A program made the translations under genes and the position numbers. A stretch of 10,365 nucleotides of DNA from assembly GCA_946495905.1 (NCBI GenBank), contig CAMMEP010000051.1:1-10365 (forward strand), read 5' to 3'. Positions 1 to 6,770 of the stretch are shown piece after piece. Below the pieces are notes generated by a model that saw only the letters and a program-made list of their open reading frames with translations, was not told the DNA's origin and made no database searches. How positions within the stretch are numbered: position 1 is the stretch's first letter; every line of letters starts with the position of its first letter. The stretch comes from an uncultured Clostridium sp. Lineage in GTDB: Bacteria; Bacillota; Clostridia; TANB77; CAG-508.

Positions 1-45
1 CTCATAACCCGAAGGTCGTAAGTTCGAGTCTTACCCCCGCAACCA
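1..45 (+). tRNA. initiator tRNA-fMet (CAT), 3' part
   Basis: The window opens inside the anticodon loop CTCATAA, with anticodon CAT. The 3' side of the anticodon stem begins CCC, the three G-C pairs typical of initiator tRNA. The T arm GTAAG-TTCGAGT-CTTAC follows, then the acceptor strand CCCCGCA, discriminator A and an encoded CCA. An A at position 72, unpaired with C1 in bacterial initiators, also fits fMet. The 5' half lies outside the window. Confidence 0.93.
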
Positions 46-49
46 AGTC

Positions 50-80
50 GCAGTTAGCTAGAGGAGCTAACTGCTTTTTT
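50..80 (+). terminator. rho-independent terminator of the tRNA transcript
   Basis: A 10-bp perfect stem (GCAGTTAGCT / AGCTAACTGC) with loop AGAGG is followed by six T. It begins four bases after the encoded CCA of the tRNA, so it ends the tRNA transcript. Confidence 0.93.
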
Positions 81-83
81 GTG

Positions 84-195
84 GTGCGACAGGCATGTCA
101 TTTAGCTAATTGGTGAAAGTTCGTAGTGGAGGCAGATATCGCCAACCACTTAGAGAAACACAAGCTATCCATCGTGCAATGCTGTCAAATCAAGA
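84..195 (+). mobile_element. remnant of a group II intron 5' end (probable)
   Basis: GTGCGAC at 84 matches the GUGYG 5' terminus of bacterial group II introns. It is followed by a GGTGAAAGTTC segment and a hairpin at 126-149 (GTGG-A-GGC ... GCC-AA-CCAC), then a GAAACACAAGCTATCC stretch resembling domain I of clostridial introns. No domain V, no intron-encoded reverse transcriptase and no 3' end were seen, and the sequence turns into plain AT-rich DNA after about 195, so this is a truncated relic. Its position straight after a terminator T-run is the target preference known for group IIC introns. The call rests on remembered intron consensus, not on an alignment; the right boundary is approximate. 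Confidence 0.45.
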
Positions 196-367
196 AAATT
201 TAATATAAATGTAGAAAAAAATTAGTTGCTATTAAACAAAATAGAACATATGAAACAAAACATGATACAAGCAAAAGAAATAAATATTCAACAAACCTCA
301 GATATAATATGTAGACCTAATATACTATGTAAACTATATAATTATAACTTTTAGGGTAAGGAGTATT

Positions 368-550
368 ATGATATATAAGACTTCGTCATTAACAAAAGCA
401 AGATATGTTCTAAAACAATAAGCACAAGAAGATATCATAACAGTAATAAATTATAATATGAATAAGCATAAAGGCTTACTTATTATAATACAAGACTATT
501 TTATAAAACTAAACGTTAATTTACAAATTAAGTGCAATTATGAAAAATAA
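368..550 (+). pseudogene. possible broken small ORF with one in-frame stop
   Basis: ATG at 368 has a well-placed AAGGAG just upstream. The frame gives 17 codons (ends YVLKQ), a TAA at 419-421, and then stays open for another 42 codons to TAA at 548-550. One CAA-to-TAA change would account for the interruption, giving about 60 residues. No family was recognised. It may be a decayed gene fragment or a chance open stretch in AT-rich DNA. The strong hairpin at 597-625 could have been its terminator. Confidence 0.25.
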
Positions 551-596
551 AATGCAAAAATGATGGTAAGTGCAATTTAAAGCTAAAAATTTAGTG

Positions 597-625
597 CCAA
601 AAACTTGATTTTATCAAGTTTTTGG
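597..625. terminator. strong symmetrical hairpin, terminator-like
   Basis: A perfect 12-bp inverted repeat (CCAAAAACTTGA / TCAAGTTTTTGG) surrounds the loop TTTTA. The CTTGA/TCAAG core is flanked by A5 on one side and T5 on the other, so it can act as an intrinsic terminator on either strand. It lies downstream of the minus-strand transposase and of the broken plus-strand frame. Confidence 0.6.
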
Positions 626-735
626 TGTAAACTGTAAATATATTCCAAGAAAATTTGCACACTTAATAAACAAAATTGTATTTCAAAAAAATTGTGAAGG
701 AGAAAATGCAATTTTGCTAGTTATTGAATATTAAG

Positions 736-756
736 TTATGTAAATATTGTTGGATA
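736..756. repeat. IS30 inverted repeat, transposase 3' side
   Basis: 21 bp, perfectly complementary to 2053-2073. It begins TTATGTAAAT and ends TTGGATA. It lies just downstream of the transposase stop codon. Confidence 0.75.
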
Positions 757-770
757 GAAGTTAAGAATAG

Positions 771-2021
771 TTATTTAAGAAGAGATGGTGTTAAGCAGAC
801 ATCATCTTTCTTAATTTCTGTTATCTGTAGTTTTTTAGCTACTGCTTTTCCATAAAGAAAGGTAAATACTTCATATGGTGTTTTCCCACCTAAAGAAGCA
901 CGGGGTGTTGAATTTAAGTGAGAAAACATAATATTCAACTTTTCTTGTGTTAAAAAGCTTAAATCTATTTTCTTTGGTAGAATATCTCTAATTAAAATGT
1001 GATTGTTTTCTACATGAGGTTTTTGAGAAGAATGTTGTGGATCACAATAAAATATTTTTCCTTTAACTTCGCCTGTATTATGGTTTATCTCAAATTGTAT
1101 AGGTTTTGAAAATTCTGTACCTCTATCAGTCAATAACAAAGAAAACAGACTTTCATATTCATTTGAAGTCAGTATATTTTGAATTGTATTCAAAGCATTA
1201 GGCATTGAGTCGGCTGTTTTTTCTTTGTGTAATATACCAATCATGAAACCAGTATTTTCAAATATAAAAGTTTGAATATAAGGACCACTCTGGTGGTTGT
1301 AAAGTGTATCCATTTCTGTTGTTGATTTATCTGGATTATCTAATTTGTATTGCAAATAATCTGCATATGTTCTACCAGTATAATCAACAGGTTCTTTTCT
1401 CTTTTTTAACTTGGTGCTAGTAACTCTTTTCTTTTTTCTTTTAATAGTTCTTTTCAAAGTCATATTGGTTACGCCAAAATCTTTAAAATATCCAGCATCT
1501 ATGTAATTGTATATTGTTTTGGCACTAAGTTTAATTTCTGGATGATTTTCTAAAATAACATATATAGATTGACCTTGTCTAATCAAAGGGCATATCAAAT
1601 GAGCTAAGTTGTATAAATCATTTTCATCTAAATTAATACCTTTTCTTGACTCTGATAAATTGTAACGATAATCTCTCTCAGCTCTAGTGGCACGATAAAA
1701 GTATTTGTCTAACTTGCAGTTTTTTACTTTTTCACAATTATTACATGCCCCGTAAAACTTATCCCTGTCTTTACAAATAATAGGTTTGTAAAATTTGCAT
1801 TTATGGTCACATTTTTTACAATCTTTAAAGTATACACAACTGTAATAATTATTGCTGTAATCGGAATGAATATAAAATTGTTTGTGACGATTAATTTCAC
1901 GAGATATGGTTGATTGCGTTTTTCCAATTTCTTTTGCTATTTGATATTTTCTCATTCTTTTGTTTAAAAGTTCTTCAATTTTACATCTTTCCTCAAATGT
2001 AAGGTGCATATAATTAGCCAT
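771..2021 (-). CDS. IS30-family DDE transposase
   Basis: This enzyme cuts and joins the ends of its own IS30 element. The start at 2021 (MANYMHLTFEER) is chosen because GGAGG lies at 2030-2034; the longer open frame to 2087 runs into the inverted repeat. From it the protein is 416 residues, within the upper range for the family. Residues about 5-47 form the N-terminal helix-turn-helix (LTFEERCKIEELL ... STISREINRH). Residues 62-102 hold a cysteine cluster (C62, C68, C71, C75, C83, C93, C96, C102) as seen in many Firmicute IS30 proteins, probably metal-binding. The RNase H-like core carries the catalytic triad D238 (TEMDTLY), D299 (LLTDRGTEF) and E338 (KPHVENNH). No internal stop or shift is present, so the element may be active. 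A hairpin overlaps the last codons (about 777-815). Confidence 0.93.
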   Translation of the reverse strand: MANYMHLTFEERCKIEELLNKRMRKYQIAKEIGKTQSTISREINRHKQFYIHSDYSNNYYSCVYFKDCKKCDHKCKFYKPIICKDRDKFYGACNNCEKVKNCKLDKYFYRATRAERDYRYNLSESRKGINLDENDLYNLAHLICPLIRQGQSIYVILENHPEIKLSAKTIYNYIDAGYFKDFGVTNMTLKRTIKRKKKRVTSTKLKKRKEPVDYTGRTYADYLQYKLDNPDKSTTEMDTLYNHQSGPYIQTFIFENTGFMIGILHKEKTADSMPNALNTIQNILTSNEYESLFSLLLTDRGTEFSKPIQFEINHNTGEVKGKIFYCDPQHSSQKPHVENNHILIRDILPKKIDLSFLTQEKLNIMFSHLNSTPRASLGGKTPYEVFTFLYGKAVAKKLQITEIKKDDVCLTPSLLK

Positions 2022-2052
2022 ATTGAATACCTCCAATAATTTTAAATATAGG

Positions 2053-2073
2053 TATCCAACAATATTTACATAA
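2053..2073. repeat. IS30 inverted repeat, transposase 5' side
   Basis: 21 bp, the perfect reverse complement of 736-756. It lies upstream of the transposase ribosome binding site. Confidence 0.75.
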
Positions 2074-2210
2074 TAATTATAATACAAAATATACTAAATT
2101 GCACTAATTCTTTCATTAAGAAGATAATTAACTACTAAATGCAACCATCTCTTTTTATACTTGCATTTAACTTTTTATTTCACATGAACAAAAACATTTT
2201 CCATTAACCA

Positions 2211-2239
2211 TATACAAAAAAACAAAAATATGCTAAAAT
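2211..2239 (+). promoter_or_regulatory. promoter for the Nudix-DUF2207 operon
   Basis: TATACA (-35, 2211-2216), a 17-bp spacer and TAAAAT (-10, 2234-2239) preceded by TG at 2231-2232 (extended -10). It sits about 60 bp before the Nudix start codon. Found by eye. Confidence 0.55.
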
Positions 2240-2297
2240 ACCAATAGCATATCATCTAGAGAAAATCATAACATCCAAAAATAAAGGAGGAAGTTTT

Positions 2298-2780
2298 ATG
2301 GACATATCACTAGAAATAGGGGAATACATGCTAAACTATAGAGTATCCGCCATAATAAAAAAAGACAATCAAATATTAGTACACCACGGAATTGAAAAAG
2401 ATCATTACACTCTACCAGGAGGAAGAGTGCAAGCAGGAGAAAGTAGCATCGATGCACTAAAAAGAGAAATCAAAGAAGAAATGGGATTCGAAACAGAATA
2501 TATAAGGCCGGTATCCTTAATAGAAAACTTCTTCGAGATGAATAACAAAAACTATCATGAATTATTAATTACACACGAACTTAAATTAAAGGATATTGAA
2601 CTTTACAAACAAAATAAATACGATGCAATAGAAGAAATAAAAAAAGGAAAACTAGAATTTTTATGGATGGATATAGAAAAATTAAATGAAAAGACATTAT
2701 TACCAAAAGGATTAAGCACAATCATAACAGAAAATAAAAACGAATTTGTACATTATATAAATGATGAAAGAATAAAATAA
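2298..2780 (+). CDS. Nudix hydrolase
   Basis: A 160-residue Nudix-fold pyrophosphohydrolase, probably cytosolic, acting on a nucleoside diphosphate linked to another group. The complete Nudix box lies at residues 42-64: G42, E48, R56-E57 and E60-E61 followed by MGF, which fits GX5EX7REUXEEXGU exactly and supplies the metal-binding glutamates. The preceding YTLPGG is also typical. The substrate cannot be told from the motif; the small size is that of MutT/NTP- or ADP-sugar-type housecleaning members. The start is fixed by AAGGAGG at 2284-2290. The DUF2207 gene follows after 18 bp with its own ribosome binding site, so the two are probably cotranscribed from the promoter at 2211, but no functional link between them is known to me. 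Confidence 0.92.
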   Translation: MDISLEIGEYMLNYRVSAIIKKDNQILVHHGIEKDHYTLPGGRVQAGESSIDALKREIKEEMGFETEYIRPVSLIENFFEMNNKNYHELLITHELKLKDIELYKQNKYDAIEEIKKGKLEFLWMDIEKLNEKTLLPKGLSTIITENKNEFVHYINDERIK

Positions 2781-2798
2781 AAATAAAGGAGAAAGGGA

Positions 2799-4718
2799 AT
2801 GTTAAAAAAAGTTAGAAATATTTTAACAGTCATATTCATAACAATATGCTTATCCATCCTATTCAGTGGAAAGGTAAGCGCTAGTGATGGAAGCCTATAT
2901 CTAGATAAATTGGACTTTCAAGCTACCATCCATTCAGATGGAAGTATGGATGTAGTAGAAACTTGGGATATTGATATCCGATATACAAACACATTATATA
3001 AAACATTTAAAATGGATCAAGATAAATTTTCGGAAATTACAAATGTGCAGGTCAAAGAAACTACAGATGGAGAAACTAAAAATTTCACGCAAATAAATAC
3101 AGAGATGTACCATGTAACCAAGGATTGTTACTATGGACTAATAAATTCAAATGGCGATTTTGAAATAGCATGGGGAGTCGGACTAGATAATAGTTCTGAT
3201 ACAAGAACTTATGAGATTTCCTATACGGTGAAAGACGCTATTGCAAAATATAATGATTATGCAGAATTATACTGGCAATTCATTGGAGAAAATTTTGAAA
3301 TTGATGCAAAAGAGGTAACGGGAACAATAACTCTTCCAGAATCTGCTAATAATATGGAAGAAATAAAGGTATGGGGCCATACAGAAAATTTAAATGGTGA
3401 GATACATGTTACTTCCTTAAATAAAATTAAATTTAAAATAGATTATTTTGATGCTGGCAGATATGTGGAAGTAAGAAGCTTATTCCCAACAGACATGATA
3501 ACAAATGCAAATAGAGTTTATTCTACAAATCGATATGATGAAGTGTTAGAAGAAGAAACAAAATGGGCGAACCAAGCAAATTTAAGAAGAGAGTGGGAAG
3601 AAATACAAGGGGAGGTAATAGGTGTATTTCTAATTTTCGTAGTTTTAGCCCTATGTATTATCTATATTGAAAAAGCAGTGAAATATGGTAAAAAATTAAA
3701 AGAATTAAAGAAATACGAGCCAGAACAAAGGCTAGAATACTTTAGAGATTTACCAGAAAAAGAAGTAACTCCAGGGGAAGCATTATATATATTAGAAGAA
3801 CCATATAACAGCTTTACAAGTAAATTCGGAAAAATATTTTCTGCCACTTTATTAGATTTAAAATTAAAAGATTATATCGACTTACGAGTAGAAAAAAATG
3901 AAAAAAATAAAGAAAAAATTTATATCAAAATAGTAAAAGAACCAAATGAAAATTTAAAAAGTGATGAACAAGAAATTTTAAAATTTATAAAAAAAGCAAT
4001 CAAATCAAAGCCAGAAATAGAAATAAAAGAATTAGAAAAATATATTACATCACATTCTACAGAAGTAGAGAGCTTAATAAATAGGAGTCAAAAACTGATT
4101 TTAAATCAATTAAGCCAAGAGGGAATATTAAATAAAAAACAAAAAGAAGAATATTCAACCTATATGGGAACCGCTGGAGTATATTATACATTTGCATTTT
4201 TAGTAGTAATCATGTTCTTTTTAGCATTTCCACTTTCCATTGTATTACTAATTAATGGAATTTTATGCTCTAGAATAAAGAAAAAATTTAATGTATTAAC
4301 ACAAAAAGGAGTGAATGAAAAAGAAAAGTGGAAAGGCCTAAAAAAATACATGGAAGATTTTTCACTCCTAAACGAAAAAGAAGTACCAGCCATCGAAGTA
4401 TGGGAAAAATATTTAGTATATGCAACAGCATTTGGTATAGCAGATAAAGTATTGAAACAATTAAAAACAGTTTATCCAAACATAGATGAATTAGATACCT
4501 TAAATACCTCTACTTATATGTATTTTATGTATCATAGTAATTTTTCAACCAGCTTTAGCAATTCAATTAGTTCATCTATCTCTTCTGCACATTCTTCAGC
4601 AACTGGAGGAGGCGGAGGATTCTCCGGAGGAGGCGGCGGAGGCCGGCGGCCGGAGGTGGTGGAGGAGGCAGATAATGCCTCTTTTATCAAAATAGGTCTT
4701 TACTTTTTGGAAGAGTAA
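2799..4718 (+). CDS. DUF2207 membrane protein, C-terminus frameshifted
   Basis: A large membrane-anchored protein of the DUF2207 family, function unknown. A signal peptide covers residues 1-29 (hydrophobic 8-22, cleavage likely after VSA). The extracellular domain follows (about 30-270, with the family's early HSDGSMDVVETWD). There are a membrane segment at 273-292, a cytoplasmic region, and a double membrane hairpin at 461-490. A cytoplasmic domain with EVWEKYLVYATAFGIADKV (residues 533-551) leads to a Ser-rich then Gly-rich tail. In this family the tail normally ends in glycines. Here the frame changes at GGCCGGCGGCCGG (4641-4653), and residues 616-639 (RRPEVVEEAD onward) read through a terminator and a promoter. 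The other frame gives GGGGGGR and a TAA at 4673-4675. The natural end is therefore probably 4675. AAAGGAG precedes the start. Confidence 0.88.
   Translation: MLKKVRNILTVIFITICLSILFSGKVSASDGSLYLDKLDFQATIHSDGSMDVVETWDIDIRYTNTLYKTFKMDQDKFSEITNVQVKETTDGETKNFTQINTEMYHVTKDCYYGLINSNGDFEIAWGVGLDNSSDTRTYEISYTVKDAIAKYNDYAELYWQFIGENFEIDAKEVTGTITLPESANNMEEIKVWGHTENLNGEIHVTSLNKIKFKIDYFDAGRYVEVRSLFPTDMITNANRVYSTNRYDEVLEEETKWANQANLRREWEEIQGEVIGVFLIFVVLALCIIYIEKAVKYGKKLKELKKYEPEQRLEYFRDLPEKEVTPGEALYILEEPYNSFTSKFGKIFSATLLDLKLKDYIDLRVEKNEKNKEKIYIKIVKEPNENLKSDEQEILKFIKKAIKSKPEIEIKELEKYITSHSTEVESLINRSQKLILNQLSQEGILNKKQKEEYSTYMGTAGVYYTFAFLVVIMFFLAFPLSIVLLINGILCSRIKKKFNVLTQKGVNEKEKWKGLKKYMEDFSLLNEKEVPAIEVWEKYLVYATAFGIADKVLKQLKTVYPNIDELDTLNTSTYMYFMYHSNFSTSFSNSISSSISSAHSSATGGGGGFSGGGGGGRRPEVVEEADNASFIKIGLYFLEE
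4662..4686 (+). terminator. terminator of the Nudix-DUF2207 operon
   Basis: Stem GAGGCA / TGCCTC with loop GATAA, followed by TTTT. The loop contains the TAA that ends the DUF2207 glycine tail in the alternative frame. The longer frame to 4718 would run straight through this terminator, which argues that the extension is not natural. Confidence 0.75.
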
Positions 4719-4727
4719 AGATATAAT
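4699..4727 (+). promoter_or_regulatory. promoter for the ucpA-like gene
   Basis: TTTACT (-35, 4699-4704), a 17-bp spacer and TATAAT (-10, 4722-4727). The -35 lies in the left arm of an 8-bp inverted repeat (TCTTTACT / AGTAAAGA, 4697-4721) that ends next to the -10. This could be an operator or chance. A short hairpin (GAGCT ... AGCTC) follows in the leader. Confidence 0.55.
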
Positions 4728-4778
4728 GCAATAGATAAAATTTTTATTGAGCTATTCTTAGCTCGAATAGGAGGTAGT

Positions 4779-5561
4779 ATGAAATTAAAAGATAAAGTAG
4801 CCATAGTAACAGGAGGAGCTATGGGAAATGGCTTAGGAATTGTAAAGGTATTTTTAAAATATGGAGCAAAGATTTCAATATTTGATTATTCGGACAAACT
4901 AGATAGCACAATTGAAAGCTTGAAAAACGAAGGACATGAAGTCGATGGATACAAAGTAGACATACGAAACAATCAAGAAATACAAGAAGCGGTAGATAAA
5001 GTAATAGAAAAATATGGTCATGTAGATGTTCTAGTAAATAATGCAGGAGTTGCTAAACTAACTCCATTTATGGAAACAACGGACGAAATAAGAGATTTTC
5101 ATTTTGATATAAACATAAAAGGTGCATGGAATATGTCAAAAGCAGTACTTCCTTATATGGGACAAGGTGGAGCAATTGTGAATATGTCTTCTGTAACAGG
5201 AAACATGGTTGCAGATACTGGAGAGGTAGCATATGCTACAACAAAGGCAGCATTACTTGGATTTACAAAAGGGTTAGCAGCTGAAGTAGTAGAAAAGGGA
5301 ATACGTGTTAATGCAATACTTCCAGGATATATAATGACACCTATGGTAGAAGGAATTGCTAAAGATTCAGACAGTAATAATCCAGATTCAGTAGTAGAAG
5401 GAATTGCTAAAGGTATCCCAATGAAAAGACTAGGAACAATTGAAGAATTAGGAGAACTTGCTGCATTTTTAGCAAGTGATGAAGCATCTTATTTAACAGG
5501 ACAAAGTTATGTAATTGATGGTGGTTCTACACTTCCAGAGACAATGAGTGTAGGAGTTTAG
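4779..5561 (+). CDS. ucpA: UcpA-like short-chain dehydrogenase/reductase
   Basis: A 260-residue NAD(P)-dependent oxidoreductase of the classical SDR family, closely resembling E. coli UcpA along its whole length, including the ends (ASYLTGQ, IDGGSTLPETMSVGV). The cofactor loop is T11-G-G-A-M-G16-N-G18. D36 at the end of the second strand suggests NAD(H) rather than NADP(H). NNAG lies at 87-90. The catalytic tetrad is N112, S138, Y152 and K156. The true substrate of UcpA proteins is not settled; in E. coli the gene is linked to furan aldehyde tolerance. The start follows AGGAGG at a good distance. It has its own promoter at 4699 and a probable terminator at 5583, so it is likely monocistronic. 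Full length with no missing catalytic residue. Confidence 0.93.
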   Translation: MKLKDKVAIVTGGAMGNGLGIVKVFLKYGAKISIFDYSDKLDSTIESLKNEGHEVDGYKVDIRNNQEIQEAVDKVIEKYGHVDVLVNNAGVAKLTPFMETTDEIRDFHFDINIKGAWNMSKAVLPYMGQGGAIVNMSSVTGNMVADTGEVAYATTKAALLGFTKGLAAEVVEKGIRVNAILPGYIMTPMVEGIAKDSDSNNPDSVVEGIAKGIPMKRLGTIEELGELAAFLASDEASYLTGQSYVIDGGSTLPETMSVGV

Positions 5562-5582
5562 AATAAAATAAGAATAAATAGG

Positions 5583-5628
5583 AGTATATATGAATATAAT
5601 AACTATTATATTTATATATACTTTTTTA
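5583..5628 (+). terminator. AT-rich hairpin with T-run after ucpA
   Basis: 16-bp arms at 5583-5598 and 5607-5622 pair except for one G-T position. The right arm runs into six T (5622-5627). The stem is almost all A-T, so strength is uncertain, but position and T-run fit a terminator. It overlaps a possible 23-codon ORF. Confidence 0.5.
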
Positions 5629-5661
5629 TTGTGTAGAAAAATTTTAAAACCAATATTTTGA
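5590..5661 (+). CDS. possible 23-residue membrane microprotein
   Basis: ATG at 5590 lies five bases after GGAG. The frame encodes 23 residues, starts MNIITIIFIYTFLLC and ends RKILKPIF. It is a single hydrophobic segment with a positively charged C-terminal end, as in small membrane peptides. It stops at TGA 5659-5661, which touches the ribosome binding site of tspO (5661-5667), so translational coupling is possible. Against it: the AT-rich DNA yields such peptides by chance, and the same bases form a terminator-like hairpin. Confidence 0.25.
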   Translation: MNIITIIFIYTFLLCRKILKPIF

Positions 5662-5676
5662 AAGGAGAATTTAGCT

Positions 5677-6135
5677 TTGAAAAATAAATGGGTTTGGATA
5701 AAAAGTATTTTAATACCAGTATTATTAGGGGGAATAGTAGGTCTTATTATTATGCCATTTATGGATTATAACACTTTACAAAAACCACCACTTTCACCGC
5801 CAGGATTTTTATTTGGGATTGTATGGACCCTGTTGTATATACTAATGGGAGTATCGTATGGACTTTTAGATACACGAGGTTTAGTCGATACCAATATAAA
5901 TAGAATTTATTATGCGCAATTAATTGTAAATATTATTTGGCCAATTTTATTTTTTGTATTAAAAGTTAGATTGTTCTCGTGTTTCTGGATTATTTTACTA
6001 CTCATACTTATTATTGCTATGATAGTAGCTTTTAATAAAAAACATAAATTAGCTGCGTATTTACAAATACCTTATCTGCTATGGACTCTATTTGCTACTT
6101 ATTTAAACATAGGTATCTACCTTTTAAATAAATAA
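5677..6135 (+). CDS. tspO: TspO/MBR family membrane protein
   Basis: A 152-residue protein with five predicted membrane helices (about 10-28, 43-63, 77-96, 100-120, 125-150), the size and topology of the TspO / peripheral benzodiazepine receptor family. Family motifs are present: PPLSPPGFLFGIVWTLLYI (residues 37-55), the LIVNIIWPILFF stretch (82-93) and PYLLWTLFATYLN (132-144). TspO proteins bind porphyrins and related tetrapyrroles and are linked to oxidative-stress responses; the bacterial role varies between species. The start is TTG at 5677 with AAAGGAG nine bases upstream. The superoxide dismutase gene begins 17 bp after its stop, so the two probably share a transcript, which would fit a stress-related role. 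Confidence 0.93.
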   Translation: MKNKWVWIKSILIPVLLGGIVGLIIMPFMDYNTLQKPPLSPPGFLFGIVWTLLYILMGVSYGLLDTRGLVDTNINRIYYAQLIVNIIWPILFFVLKVRLFSCFWIILLLILIIAMIVAFNKKHKLAAYLQIPYLLWTLFATYLNIGIYLLNK

Positions 6136-6152
6136 TACCAAAAGGAGGTTTT

Positions 6153-6746
6153 ATGATAAAGAAAATAGATTTACCCTATCCAATGGATGCATTAGAACCA
6201 TATTACAGCAAAGAAACATTAGTATTACATTATAATATTTTATATGCAGGATATGTAGACAACACAAACAAAACAGAAGAAAAGTTAAGAAAAGCAAGAG
6301 AAGAAAATGCTTTTGAGAATATAAAATGCTTGGAAAAAGATTTAAGTTTCTTTGGGTCAGGAGCAATTCTGCATGAGCTATTTTTTACCAATATGGGTCC
6401 AGCCATTCCAACCAGTCCAAGTATAGAATTAATGCAACAAATAAATACAGACTTTGGAAGTTACGATAAATTTAAGGCACAATTTACAGAAAGTAGTAAA
6501 GTAGTAGAAGCATCTGGATGGAATCTACTGGTATGGGTACCAGATTTTAATAGGTTAGAAGTTTTACAATGTGAAAAACATCAAAATCTTACTTTATGGG
6601 GTTGCATGCCATTACTTGTTCTTGATATGTGGGAACATTCCTATTATCTACAATACAAAACAAGTAGAGCAGACTATATTAATGCTTTCTGGAATATTGT
6701 GAATTGGAATGCTATCAATAAAAGATGGAAAGATATAAAAAAGTAG
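6153..6746 (+). CDS. sodA: Fe/Mn-family superoxide dismutase, variant gateway
   Basis: A 197-residue cytosolic enzyme that converts superoxide to oxygen and hydrogen peroxide. The start follows AAGGAGG. The four metal ligands are present: H26, H74 (HELFF), D158 and H162 (DMWEHSYYL). Residues 6-16 (DLPYPMDALEP) match the family N-terminus. G70 and Q144 match the Gly77/Gln146 arrangement of manganese-type enzymes, so Mn or cambialistic use is likelier than strict Fe. Unusually, the second-shell His30 is Leu30 and His31 is Tyr31 (LHYNILYAGYV), while Tyr34 is kept. The C-terminal half (FWNIVNW) is normal. Probably cotranscribed with tspO. The family is certain; metal and activity are not. Gene name by family convention only. 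Confidence 0.93.
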   Translation: MIKKIDLPYPMDALEPYYSKETLVLHYNILYAGYVDNTNKTEEKLRKAREENAFENIKCLEKDLSFFGSGAILHELFFTNMGPAIPTSPSIELMQQINTDFGSYDKFKAQFTESSKVVEASGWNLLVWVPDFNRLEVLQCEKHQNLTLWGCMPLLVLDMWEHSYYLQYKTSRADYINAFWNIVNWNAINKRWKDIKK

Positions 6747-6770
6747 AGAAACAAAACATGTTTCTCTATT
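6745..6770. terminator. shared terminator between converging genes
   Basis: A perfect 9-bp stem (AGAGAAACA / TGTTTCTCT, 6745-6753 and 6759-6767) with a 5-base loop. It overlaps the stop codons of both the superoxide dismutase and the opposing regulator. On the minus strand it is followed by ACTTTTTTA, a good T-run; on the plus strand the T-run is weak. Confidence 0.75.

Larger units (their letters stand above)
196..735. other. AT-rich stretch without an intact gene
   Basis: Between the intron-like remnant and the IS30 element no intact coding region is visible on either strand. It holds the interrupted frame at 368-550, the hairpin at 597-625, and several copies of a TTAGTGCAATT-like word (about 528-540, 567-579 and, shortened, 591-597). 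This is what a decayed, insertion-prone intergenic region looks like. Confidence 0.6.
736..2073 (-). mobile_element. IS30-family insertion sequence
   Basis: A single DDE transposase gene fills the element. It is bracketed by a perfect 21-bp inverted repeat at 736-756 and 2053-2073. The stop codon lies 15 bp inside one repeat and the start codon about 31 bp inside the other, the compact layout of an IS. The match ends sharply on both outer sides. The flanks show only a weak possible duplication (TAA at 732-734 and 2074-2076). TATAAT for the transposase (minus strand, 2081-2076) lies just outside the repeat, so the true ends may lie further out, for example near the TGCAATT words at about 705 and 2105. 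Confidence 0.7.

Noticed and set aside
2022..2087. Transposase start at 2087
   Set aside because: The extra 22 residues come from the inverted repeat and AT-rich flank; GGAGG at 2030-2034 and the family N-terminus fix the start at 2021.
6151..6366. Minus-strand open frames opposite the superoxide dismutase and other genes
   Set aside because: They are antisense shadows of well-supported genes, with no ribosome binding sites or recognisable domains.
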